A stretch of 64,000 nt of DNA from Corynebacterium silvaticum (lineage in GTDB: Bacteria; Actinomycetota; Actinomycetes; Mycobacteriales; Mycobacteriaceae), in NCBI RefSeq assembly GCF_004382825.2, contig NZ_SDQO02000002.1:310001-374000 (forward strand), written 5' to 3'. The first letter of the stretch is position 1. Each line of letters begins with the position of its first letter. Positions 27,528 through 38,029 of this stretch are shown here, in pieces. The notes below the pieces were generated by a model that searched no databases, was not told the DNA's origin, and saw only the letters and a program-made list of their open reading frames with translations. A program made the position numbers and the translations under genes.

Positions 27528-28805
27528 ATGTCTTTGCTTGATTTCGATGCTGAACGCCTTGCACAGTTCCATGAGGATATTAGCGCTAAGTACGAGGCCC
27601 TGAAGGCGGAGAATCTGAAGCTGGACCTCACTCGTGGAAAGCCTTCTTCGGAACAACTGGACTTCTCCAATGCGTTGTTGTCGCTTCCGGGTGAGAACTT
27701 CCGCGCTCAAGACGGCACTGATTGCCGTAACTATGGTGGCGCAAAGGGAATCGCAGATATCCGGGATCTCTGGGCTGAGGTTCTGGGCCTTCCTGCTGAG
27801 AATCTCATTGCAGGTGACGGTTCCAGCCTGAACATCATGTTCGACCTGATTTCTTATGCCTATGCCTTTGGCACCAACGATTCGGAGCGCCCGTGGAAGG
27901 ATGAAGAGACCGTTAAGTGGCTGTGTCCTGTGCCCGGCTATGACCGTCACTTCACCATCACTGAGCATTTTGGTTGTGAAATGATCAGTGTGCCTATGAC
28001 TGACCAAGGACCAGATCTTGATGTGGTGCGTGAACTGGTTAAAGATCCGCAGGTTAAGGGCATGTGGACAGTACCTGTTTTTGCTAACCCCACGGGAATC
28101 ACATTTAGCGAGGAGACCTGCCGTGCATTGGCAGAGCTGGAGACGGCAGCACCTGATTTCCGCATTGTCTGGGACAACGCTTACGCAGTGCACACGTTGA
28201 CTGATGAATTCCCGGTGGTACATAACGTGCTGGAGTTCGCTGAACGCGCTGGCAACCCGAATCGCTTCTGGTTTATGAGCTCTACTTCAAAGATCACTCA
28301 TGCGGGTTCTGGCGTAGCTTTCTTTGCCTCTTCCAAGGAGAATCTGGACTGGTATGGCGCGCATGCGGATGTGCGGGGTATTGGCCCGAACAAGATTAAT
28401 CAGCTGGCCCACGTGCAATTCTTTGGAGACGCCGAGGGCGTGCGTGTTCACATGCGCAAGCATGCGGGTTCGCTTGCTCCGAAATTTGCGCGAGTCTTAG
28501 AGATCCTCGATTCACGCTTGGCGGAATACCAGGTTGCCGAGTGGACTAAGCCAGTAGGCGGCTACTTCATTTCTATTGATGTGGTTGAAGGGACTGCCTC
28601 TCGAGTGGTGGAACTGGCTAAACAGGCCGGTATTGCTTTGACGGGTGCTGGGTCTTCCTTCCCATTGCACCGCGATCCGCAGAACCGGAATATTCGGTTG
28701 GCACCGTCGCTTCCTCCAGTCGCTGAGCTGGAAGTGGCTATGGATGGCTTTGCTACCTGCGTTTTGCTCGCAGCCGTGGAGAAGGTCTTAGCAGAGCGCG
28801 CCTAG
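27528..28805 (+). CDS. aspT: aspartate aminotransferase, class Ic type
   Basis: A PLP enzyme of 425 residues resembling corynebacterial AspT: Arg/Tyr motif NYGGAKGI, CPVPGYDRHF, FANPTGITFS, DNAYAVH, Lys in STSKITHAGSG, and the C-terminal FPLHRDPQNRNIRLAP with substrate-binding Arg. It transfers the amino group between aspartate and 2-oxoglutarate and feeds lysine, threonine and methionine synthesis. AAAGGGAAA lies before the ATG. A GGGGTAGG/CCTACCCC hairpin (28823-28845) follows, without a clear T run. Confidence 0.9.
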   Translation: MSLLDFDAERLAQFHEDISAKYEALKAENLKLDLTRGKPSSEQLDFSNALLSLPGENFRAQDGTDCRNYGGAKGIADIRDLWAEVLGLPAENLIAGDGSSLNIMFDLISYAYAFGTNDSERPWKDEETVKWLCPVPGYDRHFTITEHFGCEMISVPMTDQGPDLDVVRELVKDPQVKGMWTVPVFANPTGITFSEETCRALAELETAAPDFRIVWDNAYAVHTLTDEFPVVHNVLEFAERAGNPNRFWFMSSTSKITHAGSGVAFFASSKENLDWYGAHADVRGIGPNKINQLAHVQFFGDAEGVRVHMRKHAGSLAPKFARVLEILDSRLAEYQVAEWTKPVGGYFISIDVVEGTASRVVELAKQAGIALTGAGSSFPLHRDPQNRNIRLAPSLPPVAELEVAMDGFATCVLLAAVEKVLAERA

Positions 28806-28887
28806 GGATGTATCCTCACATAGGGGTAGGTGAGATTCCTACCCCCGTGTTGTGGATGACAAAACCCGAGGGGATGTGGGCTAGGCA

Positions 28888-29457
28888 GTGATCTTGGAAG
28901 AGACGGCTGTGTGGATTGACGGGATTATCCCGGGTGAAATGACGATCCATCTGCCTGAAACCTCTTATGGCGAGGCTTTTCATATAGGAACTGTAGACCT
29001 GGGAGACCAGCAGGTTTTGGCCACCACGCTCGACTTCAACGGGGTGGATACTGGTCTTACCCTGGGGGATGGCAGCGACCAGGTAGATGTGCGTAGCGAG
29101 ATCTTTACTGTCGGGCAGTTCCCAACAGAGGTGGGGGTTCAGGTGCTGCGTCGATTAGCTGTCTTTTTGGATAACGTTGGCGGCTCTATCCCCGCGCAAC
29201 CGGACCAGCTTGTGCCAGCTTTGGGTAGCATGACGGACGCTCTAGATAGGTGCACGGTTAAACATGGTTTATTCGTGGCCCCGTATGTGTGGGGAGGGCA
29301 GGTACCGCAGTATTCGGAGCCATCGCAGCTAACGGCGTTGCTGCAGCTTATTATGCTCACGCAGAATGAATTCGATTACGCTACAACCTACGGGATCCAT
29401 GAGTTGCAGAAAGCGCTAGGCAATGAGGGCGTGGATCTGTCGGACTGGACACGGTAG
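28888..29457 (+). CDS. conserved hypothetical protein between aspT and dnaX (possible SUFU-like domain)
   Basis: A GTG-start protein of 189 residues, acidic, without signal peptide or membrane helix. The pattern LLQLIMLTQNEFDYATTYG, then a short end, resembles the C-terminal part of bacterial 'suppressor of fused' domain proteins; this is a weak visual match. It lies 14 bases before dnaX and is probably co-transcribed. Function unknown. Confidence 0.65.
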   Translation: MILEETAVWIDGIIPGEMTIHLPETSYGEAFHIGTVDLGDQQVLATTLDFNGVDTGLTLGDGSDQVDVRSEIFTVGQFPTEVGVQVLRRLAVFLDNVGGSIPAQPDQLVPALGSMTDALDRCTVKHGLFVAPYVWGGQVPQYSEPSQLTALLQLIMLTQNEFDYATTYGIHELQKALGNEGVDLSDWTR

Positions 29458-29471
29458 GTAGGCATAGGACA

Positions 29472-32168
29472 GTGGCTTTATATCGCAAGTATCGCCCCGC
29501 TTCATTCGCTGAGGTGGTGGGGCAGGAGCAGGTAACTCAGCCGTTGTCTGTGGCTTTGGACAGTGGACGTATCAATCACGCCTACTTGTTCTCTGGCCCG
29601 CGCGGTTGCGGCAAGACCTCCTCGGCGCGCATCATGGCGCGTTCGTTGAATTGCGTTGAAGGTCCTACCTCAACTCCGTGTGGCAAGTGCAACTCGTGCA
29701 TTTCTTTGGCACCTAATGGCCCGGGAAACCTTGATGTCACTGAGCTTGATGCCGCGAGTAACAACAGCGTCGATGATATGAGGGAGCTACGCGACCGGGC
29801 CATGTATGCGCCGGCGGAGTCGCGGTACCGGATCTTTATCATCGACGAGGCTCATATGGTGACCACTCAGGGTGCTAACGCTCTGCTCAAAATCGTGGAG
29901 GAGCCACCGGAGCACCTGATTTTTATCTTTGCCACCACGGAGCCTGAGAAGGTTATTGGCACGATCCGTTCGCGGACGCATCATTATCCGTTCCGGCTGC
30001 TCACCCCGCAGTCGATGCGGGGTCTGCTGGAAACCACGGTTGCTAGCGAAGGCGCGCTAGTTGAGGATTCTGTGTATCCCATGGTGATCCGCGCCGGTGG
30101 CGGTTCCCCTCGCGATACCCTGTCTGTTTTGGATCAGCTGCTCGCGGGAACCGGCCCCCAGGGGCTGAGCTATGAGACTGCGCGGTTGCTGCTGGGTGCC
30201 ACCGATGATGCGCTTATCGACGCCGCCATCACGGCACTGAGCTCACAAGACAAAGCCGCGCTGTTTACCACCATTGACTCTGCCGTCGAGGCGGGACTTG
30301 ATCCACGACGCTTTGCCACAGATCTCCTTGACCGCCTGCGCGACCTCATGGTCCTGCAGGCCGTGCCGGACGCTTTTGAACTAGGGCTTGTCGACGCCCC
30401 CACCGACCGCGCGGACGTGATGCGCGCCCAAGCCGCAGACTTTCATCAGGGCGAAGTCGCCCACCTGGCCGCATTGGTCAATGACGGGCTTCGCGGTTTG
30501 AAAGGGGCGACGTCTCCGCGCCTGCTGCTGGAAATTCTTTGCGCAAAGATGCTGCTGCCTAGCACCCCGGCCACTGTGGCTCTTACGCCCCCTCCCGGTA
30601 ATGCACAGCCCGCTGGTCTTCCGACGGGTGGACAGTCTTCAGAGGCTTCTGCTGCCATTCCGGCTAAGTATGAGCGCAAGTCTGTCCGCATGGCTCGTGA
30701 GGCTGCTCAACGCAAAGCTGCGCAGGAAGAAGCAGCTCAGCGCGAGGCTGTGCAGCAGGAGATGCCTCAGCCTAAGCCAGTAGCGCAAGCGGAGAAGCAG
30801 GCCTCGGTTCCGGAACCAGAGCCACGGAAAGAACACGCGGCGGAGAAGCCTGAGACACCTAGCGCGGCAAAAGCTACGCCGGTGCCTGAGCTACCAACAC
30901 CTACGGTAGCTCCCTCGGATGACGTGGAAACGGCTGCGGAGGGGGCGTCGATAAGTAATGACGATGCCTTTGTCGCGGACGTGCGCGCGCGATGGTCAAC
31001 GTTGCGGAAGATGGTGCATAAGAAGAGCGCTGTCGCCGGTATCTTGCTCGCTGAGTCCTGCGTTCTGGGAATGCGCGAGGGGACGCTGGTGTTGGGGCAT
31101 AACACCGGGCCGCTTGCGCAGGGGTTGAATCTTGCTAAAAACAATGACGTTATCGTGGAGGTTATTCGCGCTGAGCTAGGGCGGGACGTCATTGTCGACT
31201 GCATCGTGGGAACGGATCCTGCCGCGGCGGGTTTTAGCGAGCCTCAAGCAGAGAAGGCTTGGAGCCCGGAACCAGAAGTCTCTGAACCAGAGACTTCCGA
31301 GCCTGCGCCCGCGCCTGCTGCCACGCCCGTTGCTGCGGAACCCATCGCTGCTGAGCAGGAGAAACAGCCAGACGTAGCGCAGCAGGCCCCTCAGCCACGT
31401 GTTGCTGAGAAACCCCCTGCGCCGGCTGAGCCTGCTTCTTCTACGTGGGGAGAACCCGCACCGATTGGTGGAGACACCCAGTGCGCACCACGAACAGAAC
31501 CCCCGACGCAGGTGGCTCAAACCACTGGGTGGGGAGAGCCTGCGCCACTCGGCGGCCAGCCTGACGCGGTGAATGACTCACCGGCCAAGTCGGAGCAATC
31601 TGAACAACCGCCGCAGGGTACATCGCAGCAGCCTGCACGCAAGGTTGAGCAGCGAGAGGTTGTTCCCACTGTGCCTACGCCCGTGCCTGCGACACCGCCA
31701 GTCCAAACGTCGCCGGTTCAGAAACCACCAGCCCAGAAGCCACCGGTTCAGAAACCCAAGTCGCGGTGGCAGGAGGCCGTGGCGCGTAGTGCTCAAGCTG
31801 CGGAAGAGCGGGCAAAGCGACCAGAGTTTTCCGATGGCGTGCCACTGCCGCCAGAACCTGATGATTTTGGCGCTCCCGACTCGGATGACTGGACCCCGCC
31901 GGAGGAACCCTATAGGTATGCCGCTGACGAAGGTTTTCCAGAACCCACCGGGGGCGCACCTCAGCCCTCGCAGGAGGAATCAAAGTATCAACGGCACCGT
32001 TCCTCGGAACCAACGACTGCGGTAGAAACGTCTAATGTTCCAGACCATGACGAGGAAGAGGAGATGGTTCGCGAGGCCGCGAGCGGCTCGGTAACGCGTG
32101 ATCACCGCGATGCTTTAACCGTTGCGATGGATCTACTCGCAGAGCAGTTGGGCGCGCGCCAGCTTTAG
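29472..32168 (+). CDS. dnaX: DNA polymerase III subunits gamma and tau
   Basis: Clamp-loader ATPase of 898 residues. N-terminal AAA+ domain: GPRGCGKTSSAR (Walker A), the zinc site with CGKCNSC, DEAHM (Walker B) and the Pro-Arg sensor region. Domain III follows to about residue 370. From there to about 880 lies a long Pro/Ala/Glu/Gln-rich low-complexity tau region with an embedded globular segment (about 490-590, VRARWSTLRKMVHKKSAVA). GTG start. The long repetitive tau extension is usual in actinobacteria and is intact here. Confidence 0.95.
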   Translation: MALYRKYRPASFAEVVGQEQVTQPLSVALDSGRINHAYLFSGPRGCGKTSSARIMARSLNCVEGPTSTPCGKCNSCISLAPNGPGNLDVTELDAASNNSVDDMRELRDRAMYAPAESRYRIFIIDEAHMVTTQGANALLKIVEEPPEHLIFIFATTEPEKVIGTIRSRTHHYPFRLLTPQSMRGLLETTVASEGALVEDSVYPMVIRAGGGSPRDTLSVLDQLLAGTGPQGLSYETARLLLGATDDALIDAAITALSSQDKAALFTTIDSAVEAGLDPRRFATDLLDRLRDLMVLQAVPDAFELGLVDAPTDRADVMRAQAADFHQGEVAHLAALVNDGLRGLKGATSPRLLLEILCAKMLLPSTPATVALTPPPGNAQPAGLPTGGQSSEASAAIPAKYERKSVRMAREAAQRKAAQEEAAQREAVQQEMPQPKPVAQAEKQASVPEPEPRKEHAAEKPETPSAAKATPVPELPTPTVAPSDDVETAAEGASISNDDAFVADVRARWSTLRKMVHKKSAVAGILLAESCVLGMREGTLVLGHNTGPLAQGLNLAKNNDVIVEVIRAELGRDVIVDCIVGTDPAAAGFSEPQAEKAWSPEPEVSEPETSEPAPAPAATPVAAEPIAAEQEKQPDVAQQAPQPRVAEKPPAPAEPASSTWGEPAPIGGDTQCAPRTEPPTQVAQTTGWGEPAPLGGQPDAVNDSPAKSEQSEQPPQGTSQQPARKVEQREVVPTVPTPVPATPPVQTSPVQKPPAQKPPVQKPKSRWQEAVARSAQAAEERAKRPEFSDGVPLPPEPDDFGAPDSDDWTPPEEPYRYAADEGFPEPTGGAPQPSQEESKYQRHRSSEPTTAVETSNVPDHDEEEEMVREAASGSVTRDHRDALTVAMDLLAEQLGARQL

Positions 32169-32271
32169 GCTTCCCCGTATGAGCTTCACAGACGTGAAGT
32201 AGGTACACTGGCCCATTGACCGATCGCCTTCCGTTATGGGAGGCGGCAAACAAACGCGAAAGGCAGTTTTC

Positions 32272-32592
32272 ATGACTCAGCCGGACATGTCCCAGCTCTT
32301 GGCACAGGCGCAGCAGATGCAAGCTCAGTTGCAGGAGGCGCAGCGCGAGATCCTCGCTAGCACCGTTACCGGTACAGCAGGCAACGGGCTTGTTTCCATT
32401 GACATTCAGGGCAATGGAATGGTGAGCAGCGTTACCATTGATCCTAAGGTTGTGGATCCGGAGGACGTGGATACCCTTCAGGACTTGATTGTTGGTGCGT
32501 TTGCTGAGGCTCACCAGAAGCTTGGCGAGCTTGCCGATCAGAAGATGGGACCGTTGTCCCAGGGCTTTGACGGCCTTGGCGGTATGTTCTAA
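32272..32592 (+). CDS. ybaB: YbaB/EbfC nucleoid-associated protein
   Basis: A small DNA-binding dimer of 106 residues with an N-terminal helix (SQLLAQAQQMQAQLQEAQ) and the GNGLVSIDIQGNG strand motif. Starts at ATG 32272 after CGAAAGG, although an upstream GTG keeps the frame open. The dnaX-ybaB-recR order is conserved across bacteria. Confidence 0.92.
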   Translation: MTQPDMSQLLAQAQQMQAQLQEAQREILASTVTGTAGNGLVSIDIQGNGMVSSVTIDPKVVDPEDVDTLQDLIVGAFAEAHQKLGELADQKMGPLSQGFDGLGGMF

Positions 32593-32705
32593 GCGAATTG
32601 GCTTTTTAAGTACCAGCTCGTCCGAGTTTCGTTGGCCGGGCTGGTCTTCTTTATGTGCCATAGTTTTATGGTTAAACAATCGGAACGACAAAAGGTAGGC
32701 AGCTG

Positions 32706-33362
32706 TTGTTCGAAGGACCGCTTCAGGACCTTATCGATGAGCTTTCACGGCTCCCCGGCGTAGGCCCTAAATCTGCGCAGCGCATCGCTTTTCACTTGCT
32801 CCACGTGGAGCCCGCTGACATTGCAAGGCTTCAGGACGCTCTCGGAGCCGTCCGCGACGGCGTAACCTTTTGTCGTATTTGTTGCAATATCTCGCGAGAG
32901 TCGGTGTGCCGTATCTGCGCGGATTCTGGCCGGGATCGCGGAATGATCTGTGTGGTGGAGGAGCCCAAAGACATTCAGGTCATTGAGCGGACAGGTGAAT
33001 ATAATGGCCGCTACCATGTGCTGGGCGGGGCATTAGACCCACTGGCCAATATTGGCCCCCGTGAACTGAATATTTCTACGTTGTTGCAGCGCATCGGAGG
33101 CGTGCTTCCGGATCGGGAGCTGGCAGATTCTACGCCTGAGGCACCGCTTTACGACGCCACCCCAACGGTGACAGAGGTAATTCTTGCCACCGACCCCAAT
33201 ACTGAGGGCGAGGCGACGGCATCGTATCTTGCGCGCCTGCTCCGCGATTTCCCCGACTTAGTGGTTTCTCGTCTTGCTTCCGGTATGCCGTTGGGCGGGG
33301 ACCTGGAGTTTGTCGATGAACTGACGTTGTCCCGCGCCCTCAGCGGTCGATTGACGATTTAA
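32706..33362 (+). CDS. recR: recombination mediator protein RecR
   Basis: Acts with RecO/RecF to load RecA at gaps. The 218 residues hold a helix-hairpin-helix ([14 protein letters not shown]), a C4 zinc finger (CRICCN...CRIC), a Toprim domain ([13 protein letters not shown]...GGALDPL) and the C-terminal [18 protein letters not shown] start at 32706, preceded by AAAGGTAGG. Confidence 0.95.
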   Translation: MFEGPLQDLIDELSRLPGVGPKSAQRIAFHLLHVEPADIARLQDALGAVRDGVTFCRICCNISRESVCRICADSGRDRGMICVVEEPKDIQVIERTGEYNGRYHVLGGALDPLANIGPRELNISTLLQRIGGVLPDRELADSTPEAPLYDATPTVTEVILATDPNTEGEATASYLARLLRDFPDLVVSRLASGMPLGGDLEFVDELTLSRALSGRLTI

Positions 33363-33369
33363 ACAACCA

Positions 33370-34706
33370 CTACACCACCGCGTACACCAGCGCGGTAAGG
33401 ATGAATCCGGCAACGCCAAAGGCCGTGGACAGCAACGTCCAGGTGCGCAGGCCCTGCTTCACAGACAGTCCTAAATATTTGGTGACTATCCAGAAGCCGG
33501 AGTCGTTGATGTGGGATACACACATGGCGCCGAACCCGATGGCGATCATGATGAGTGTTGTTTGTATGCTGCTCAGCCCGGCTTCTGCTAGCGGCTGGGC
33601 CAGGAGTCCCGCTGTTGTGAGCATAGCGACGGTCGCCGATCCCTGGGATGCTCTTAAGGCTAAGGACAAAAGGAATGCCATGAGTATCAGAGGCATATGA
33701 GCTGCGACAAGCATGTCTGATAGCACTTTGCCGATACCGGATTCCACTAGCACATTGGCAAAGCCGCCACCGGCACCGGTGACAAAGATGATGATGGCCA
33801 CGGCAGGAAGCGCAGAATCCAAGACGCCAGCGGAGTGCTCGCGATTCCAACTTTGTTGTTTGCCAATGCTTAACCACGCAACGACCACTGCTATCAGGAG
33901 TGCTACAGGAGAGGATCCGATGAAGCTGACAAAGGAATGAATCGCAGTGCCTTTTTCGGTATACATCGCACCGGTGGTACCCACCATGATGAGCGCGATG
34001 GGGAGCAAAATAAGGCCGAGGACTGCGAACGGGGAGGGGCTTGGTGGTTAGGGGAGGCGTCGGAAAGCTCCACGGGGGAGGGGCCGCGTTCCACTGACTC
34101 TAGGTTGAGTACCTTGGCGGCATAATAGCCGATCACGCAGGTCACAGCAGCGATGGGCAGGACCAAGGTGAGCATGAGCCCGGGATCGGAGCCGAAGATT
34201 CCTGCCACTGCAACAGGCCCTGGGTGTGGTGGCAATGTGACGTGCACGGTGAGTATCGCGCCTGCCACAGGAAGCCCGATTTTTAATGGGTTGATCTTGG
34301 CTACGGCAGCAAAGCCGAACACGATGGGTGCCAAGATGATAAATCCCACGTCAAAGAAAACCGGAATACCGAGGATAAAGGCTGCGATGGTCACGGCGGC
34401 AGTAATACGATGTCTGCCAAGTTTGTCGGTGAAGTAGCGCGCGACTGCCTCGGCGCCTCCTGATACCTCGATAATCCGTCCTAGCATCGCGCCCAAACCG
34501 ACCACAACGGCCACGGAACCTAGGGTTTTGCCAACGCCGTTGGTCATGGTACTGACGGAATCTGCAAGCGGGATGCCAGAAACAATAGCGGTGGCTATGG
34601 ATACGCCAATCAATGCCACAAAAGCAGGAACCTTAGCCCATATCACCAGGGCAAGCAGAACGGCTACGGCAACTACGCCGAGCGCCAGTAAAGAAAGACC
34701 AGTCAT
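33370..34706 (-). pseudogene. GntP-family sugar-acid permease, frameshifted
   Basis: Two frames together give a full GntP-family protein. The N-terminal part (34706 to about 34040) has GAMLGRIIEVSGGA, IPVFFDVGFIILAP and LPPHPGPVAVAGI. The C-terminal part (about 34040 to 33370) has VTGAGGGFANVL, ASQGSATVAMLTTAG and SHINDSGFW. They switch near 34034-34040, where reverse-strand GCCCCTCCCCGTTC would need one more C to read on. The gene begins one base after ltnD ends. As the transporter of the four-carbon acid module its loss should block uptake of that substrate. Confidence 0.88.
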
Positions 34707-35614
34707 TATTGTTTACTCCCCGTCTCATGCGCCTGGGTAGGGGCGACAACCTGGATAATCGTGGAATCGTCGTGCGCGCCTTTCCCGCGTGCCAAGCCAG
34801 CTAGGTATTGCTGTTCGGCTGCTGCTGCTAGCGGCACACCAATGCCTGCAGATTTTGCTGCGGCGGTGACAATGCCCATGTCTTTGACAAAGATGTCGAG
34901 GCGGCTGCGAACTTCGGGCCCCTCCTCCGAATAGGCTTCCAGCATGCGGGGGCCGCGGTCGCCAAGCATAAAGGAGGCTGCGGCACCGCCCATGAGGGCA
35001 TCGAGAGCTGCCTTGGGATCGAGTCCTAGCCGGTCGGCTAGCGCTAGCGCCTCGCCTGCAGCTGCGATGTGGACTCCGCATAAAAGCTGATTGACGGTTT
35101 TGAGCGCTTGGCCCTTGCCTGGACGATCGCCAACAATCACCAGGTGGGAGGACATAGCTTCGAGCACCGGCTTGATGCGGGCAACCACCTCGGGCTTGGC
35201 TCCCACTGTGACAAGCAGCTCCGCGTTTCCTGCGCGTACAGGTCCGCCGGAAATGGGGGCGTCGACAACGTCGATTCCTAGCGACTCAAGCCGATCGGCA
35301 GCTTTTTCAACGGCCGTGATGCCCACGGTGGAGGTCAGAAGCACGACCGCGCCGGGCTTGAGCGCTGCGGCGATGTTACCGTGGCCGAAGAGAGCGTCGA
35401 TAAGCTGCTCCTCATTGCGAACAGCAAGCAAAACGACGTCAGCCCCTGCGGCTGCTTGATGCGCCGACTGGAAGGTATCTAATCCGGCGGCTTTACCTAG
35501 TTCAAGGCGAGGTTGTGCAACATCGACGCCCCGGACGGTGAAATTCTGGGCGAGGTTGGTGGCCATGGGGAGTCCCATAGCGCCCAGGCCGACAACGGTA
35601 ATGATGAGAGACAT
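34706..35614 (-). CDS. ltnD: L-threonate dehydrogenase-like 3-hydroxyacid dehydrogenase
   Basis: NAD-dependent beta-hydroxyacid dehydrogenase of 302 residues: GLGAMGLPMA Rossmann motif, DAPISGGPVRAG substrate loop, and the catalytic Lys in GKGQALKTVNQL. Its pairing with a DUF1537 kinase and GntP permease points to LtnD-type oxidation of a four-carbon sugar acid. Tartronate semialdehyde reductase (GarR/GlxR) is a homologous alternative. The aldolase OtnC and isomerase OtnI that usually complete the pathway are not in this cluster. Confidence 0.75.
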   Translation of the reverse strand: MSLIITVVGLGAMGLPMATNLAQNFTVRGVDVAQPRLELGKAAGLDTFQSAHQAAAGADVVLLAVRNEEQLIDALFGHGNIAAALKPGAVVLLTSTVGITAVEKAADRLESLGIDVVDAPISGGPVRAGNAELLVTVGAKPEVVARIKPVLEAMSSHLVIVGDRPGKGQALKTVNQLLCGVHIAAAGEALALADRLGLDPKAALDALMGGAAASFMLGDRGPRMLEAYSEEGPEVRSRLDIFVKDMGIVTAAAKSAGIGVPLAAAAEQQYLAGLARGKGAHDDSTIIQVVAPTQAHETGSKQ

Positions 35615-35642
35615 GGGGTTCCTTTTTAGTGTTTGTGAGGGG

Positions 35643-37070
35643 TTAGTCTTGGGAGAGGGTAGAAACTACATCGGCCAACGAGGCGTCTGTGCCCACATTT
35701 CCTGCAAAGACGATGTAGGGCACGCCTGCCGCAGGGCCTTCTGCCGTGGACCACAGCGAGATGATTCCCGGTTGTATCAGGCCAATGACCATTGCTTTTG
35801 TCATCTCTAGTCCTTGCGAGGCGACATCTGAGGACGTGATACCGCCTTTAGCAACCACAAACCGTGGTGTCACCTCATGGACTATGCGATTGACTGCGGA
35901 GACAAGTGCTCGGGACACTTTGCGCGCAATGGAAAGCGATTCCTCGCCAGTTGCTCCGGTCACCAGCTCGCGTGAGGTGTGGAAGACAACATTGTCCTTC
36001 TTTATTGCCTGGAGTAGCTGGGTATGGAGGCGGTCAAGGTAGTGCTCAGAATCGTCTGCCAGCACTGAGCGGACGTCTAACTCGATGACCGTGGGGGAGG
36101 AGGTCTGCAGTAAGTGGTTGAGTTGTCGCGTGGTGGTGGGCACGTGTGATCCGACCACGATGAGCCCACCTGGCACAGTGGCGGGAACATGGCGCGAGGC
36201 TGCGATTGTTTCTGCGTTGAGCACTTCGGGGGTTTCTTGCCCGATGCGAGCGCGCACAAAGGGTGGTCCCACGCGGTAGATGAATCGCTTCCCCATACGT
36301 TCTGCCTGCAGGATTCCTAAAGACAGCGCGCGGAGATCGTGTTCATCGACGATGTCAGCGACGATGGGTTGACGATGAGCAGCCTGGAGAAGTTGCTCAG
36401 CGATGGCGTTGGTATCAGATCTAATTGTGCGCAATGTAATTCGAAGAACATCAGTTGCGAGGACGGCGCCTGTGGTTTTCTCCTCAACCCATTCGGGTAG
36501 CTGGGAGGAGGAATAACCGAAGGTGGCATCGCGGGCGAACTCGGTTTCTCCTACGGGCTGAAATCCTGTGGCAGCGTTTCCGGCATAGTGGACAGAATCG
36601 ACGGTAATGCGTCCTGCATCGCCGAATGCTGGAACGATAATGTAGCCGTCTACCGGCCCTTCATGCTTTTCGACGACCTCGGCAAGCGTGTCTGGTTCCA
36701 AAGGGAAATGACCCCGGAGCGTGGAGTCGCTACGAGAGACAAAGATGGGACGTTTGCCTGCAGCTTCAGCAGCTGCATATGCTGCCTCTGCGACGGAGAC
36801 ATTGATGGCCTCTGCATGATGCGGGTCGAGTGACCGGGAATTGGTCATGACGTAGATGGCCGGGGTGTCCTGGGCTAGCGCCCATGCAAAGTCTTCTTGT
36901 TCCCAGCGGGTGAGCACGGGAAGGTGCGCCACTGACTGGGTGCCGGTGGGGTCGTCATCGAGAACGATGAGGACGGTATGCGCTGGTGTTGCTTGTTTGA
37001 CTGCGCTGGCATGGATGTTAAGTGGTGCGGGGAACCCTTCGGTGAGTTCCGAAAGCTGGTAGAGGGTCAT
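35643..37070 (-). CDS. otnK: four-carbon acid sugar kinase (DUF1537 family)
   Basis: A 475-residue kinase with the family's DDDPTGTQS motif near the N-terminus, SRSDSTLRGHFPLE, IVVGSHV, and the nucleotide-binding C-terminus with VAKGGITSSD and LIQPGIISLW. It phosphorylates 3-oxo-tetronate in threonate or related acid breakdown. Immediately upstream of ltnD (28 bases) in the same direction. Gene symbol by family and context; OtnK, LtnK and DenK share this fold and substrate specificity cannot be read by eye. Confidence 0.78.
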   Translation of the reverse strand: MTLYQLSELTEGFPAPLNIHASAVKQATPAHTVLIVLDDDPTGTQSVAHLPVLTRWEQEDFAWALAQDTPAIYVMTNSRSLDPHHAEAINVSVAEAAYAAAEAAGKRPIFVSRSDSTLRGHFPLEPDTLAEVVEKHEGPVDGYIIVPAFGDAGRITVDSVHYAGNAATGFQPVGETEFARDATFGYSSSQLPEWVEEKTTGAVLATDVLRITLRTIRSDTNAIAEQLLQAAHRQPIVADIVDEHDLRALSLGILQAERMGKRFIYRVGPPFVRARIGQETPEVLNAETIAASRHVPATVPGGLIVVGSHVPTTTRQLNHLLQTSSPTVIELDVRSVLADDSEHYLDRLHTQLLQAIKKDNVVFHTSRELVTGATGEESLSIARKVSRALVSAVNRIVHEVTPRFVVAKGGITSSDVASQGLEMTKAMVIGLIQPGIISLWSTAEGPAAGVPYIVFAGNVGTDASLADVVSTLSQD

Positions 37071-37212
37071 CCCAACTCCTTGGAGATACTTGGTTCCTAG
37101 ACCTCTGAGGTCTTGTGTGTCTCAGACTAGGGTCTGGCTCACGTGGTGACAAGCTTTTACAAGGAAATGTAGGAAAAATTTGGTTTATGCCCGACTGGGC
37201 ACCAGGCCTGCG

Positions 37213-37917
37213 TTAGTGCATCGAGTCTGGTAAGAACGTAGAAATATCGTCGAAAGTTTGAGTCATATGTGCGCGCATGGCGTCTTTGGCGGCTTGCTCA
37301 TCTCTTGCGATAACGGCATCTAAAATTGCATGGTGATGTCTACTCGCACGCTTGCGAACCTCATCCACGGCATTGGTCTTGCGCCGCGATTCCGCTAAAG
37401 CGCCCGCCAACGGAATCATGAGTGCTGAGACGAAGGGGTTTCCCGTGGCCTCAAGCAGCGCGGTATGAAATGCAACGTCTGCGTCAGTGGTGGCTGCTAC
37501 GTCGCCACGCTCGGTGGCGGCGTCGTAAGCGGCAAGTGCCTGCGTCATCTTTTCAATATCCGCCTCGGTGGCGCGGGCTGCGGCCAGCCCCGATGAGCCG
37601 ACTTCGATCATGCGCCGGACTTCCGTGAGATAAATTCCGATGGTTTTGGGGTCTAGGCTGCGCGAAATCACGTCCATGCGGGAGCGCACATAATTCCACT
37701 GGTTGATGGGGGTTACAAAGGTGCCGCGGCCATGGACCACCTCCACGACTCCGCGATCTGCGAGGGTACGCACTACCTCGCGCATCGTGGGGCGGGAAAC
37801 TTCCAGGTAGGCGGCAAGGTTTGTCTCCGGCGGAAGGGCGTCGCCAGGGCGGAACGTGCCATCTGCGATGGCGTCCATTATTTTCTCGATGCCTTGAGTG
37901 ACCAGATCGGTGCGCAC
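37213..37917 (-). CDS. GntR/FadR-type transcriptional regulator
   Basis: A GTG start at 37917 follows GGAAGG by seven bases. An N-terminal winged helix (about residues 1-70, LPPETNLAAYLEVSRPTMREVVRTL) and a C-terminal all-helical FCD domain with metal/ligand His residues (DADVAFHTALLEATGN, RHHHAILDAV) make up 234 residues. Next to otnK-ltnD and divergent from the FAH gene, it is likely the ligand-responsive repressor of the sugar-acid module. The open frame extends upstream to 38148, but that region overlaps the divergent gene. Confidence 0.85.
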   Translation of the reverse strand: MRTDLVTQGIEKIMDAIADGTFRPGDALPPETNLAAYLEVSRPTMREVVRTLADRGVVEVVHGRGTFVTPINQWNYVRSRMDVISRSLDPKTIGIYLTEVRRMIEVGSSGLAAARATEADIEKMTQALAAYDAATERGDVAATTDADVAFHTALLEATGNPFVSALMIPLAGALAESRRKTNAVDEVRKRASRHHHAILDAVIARDEQAAKDAMRAHMTQTFDDISTFLPDSMH

Positions 37918-38029
37918 GGTTTTTCCTTCCAAATACTTCCTACTGGGAAATGTACCGTACCCGATGTCATCGACTGGGGCGGCTGCGCGTATTAGCGTGG
38001 AATAAACGAGTCCTAAAGGAGCGAACATT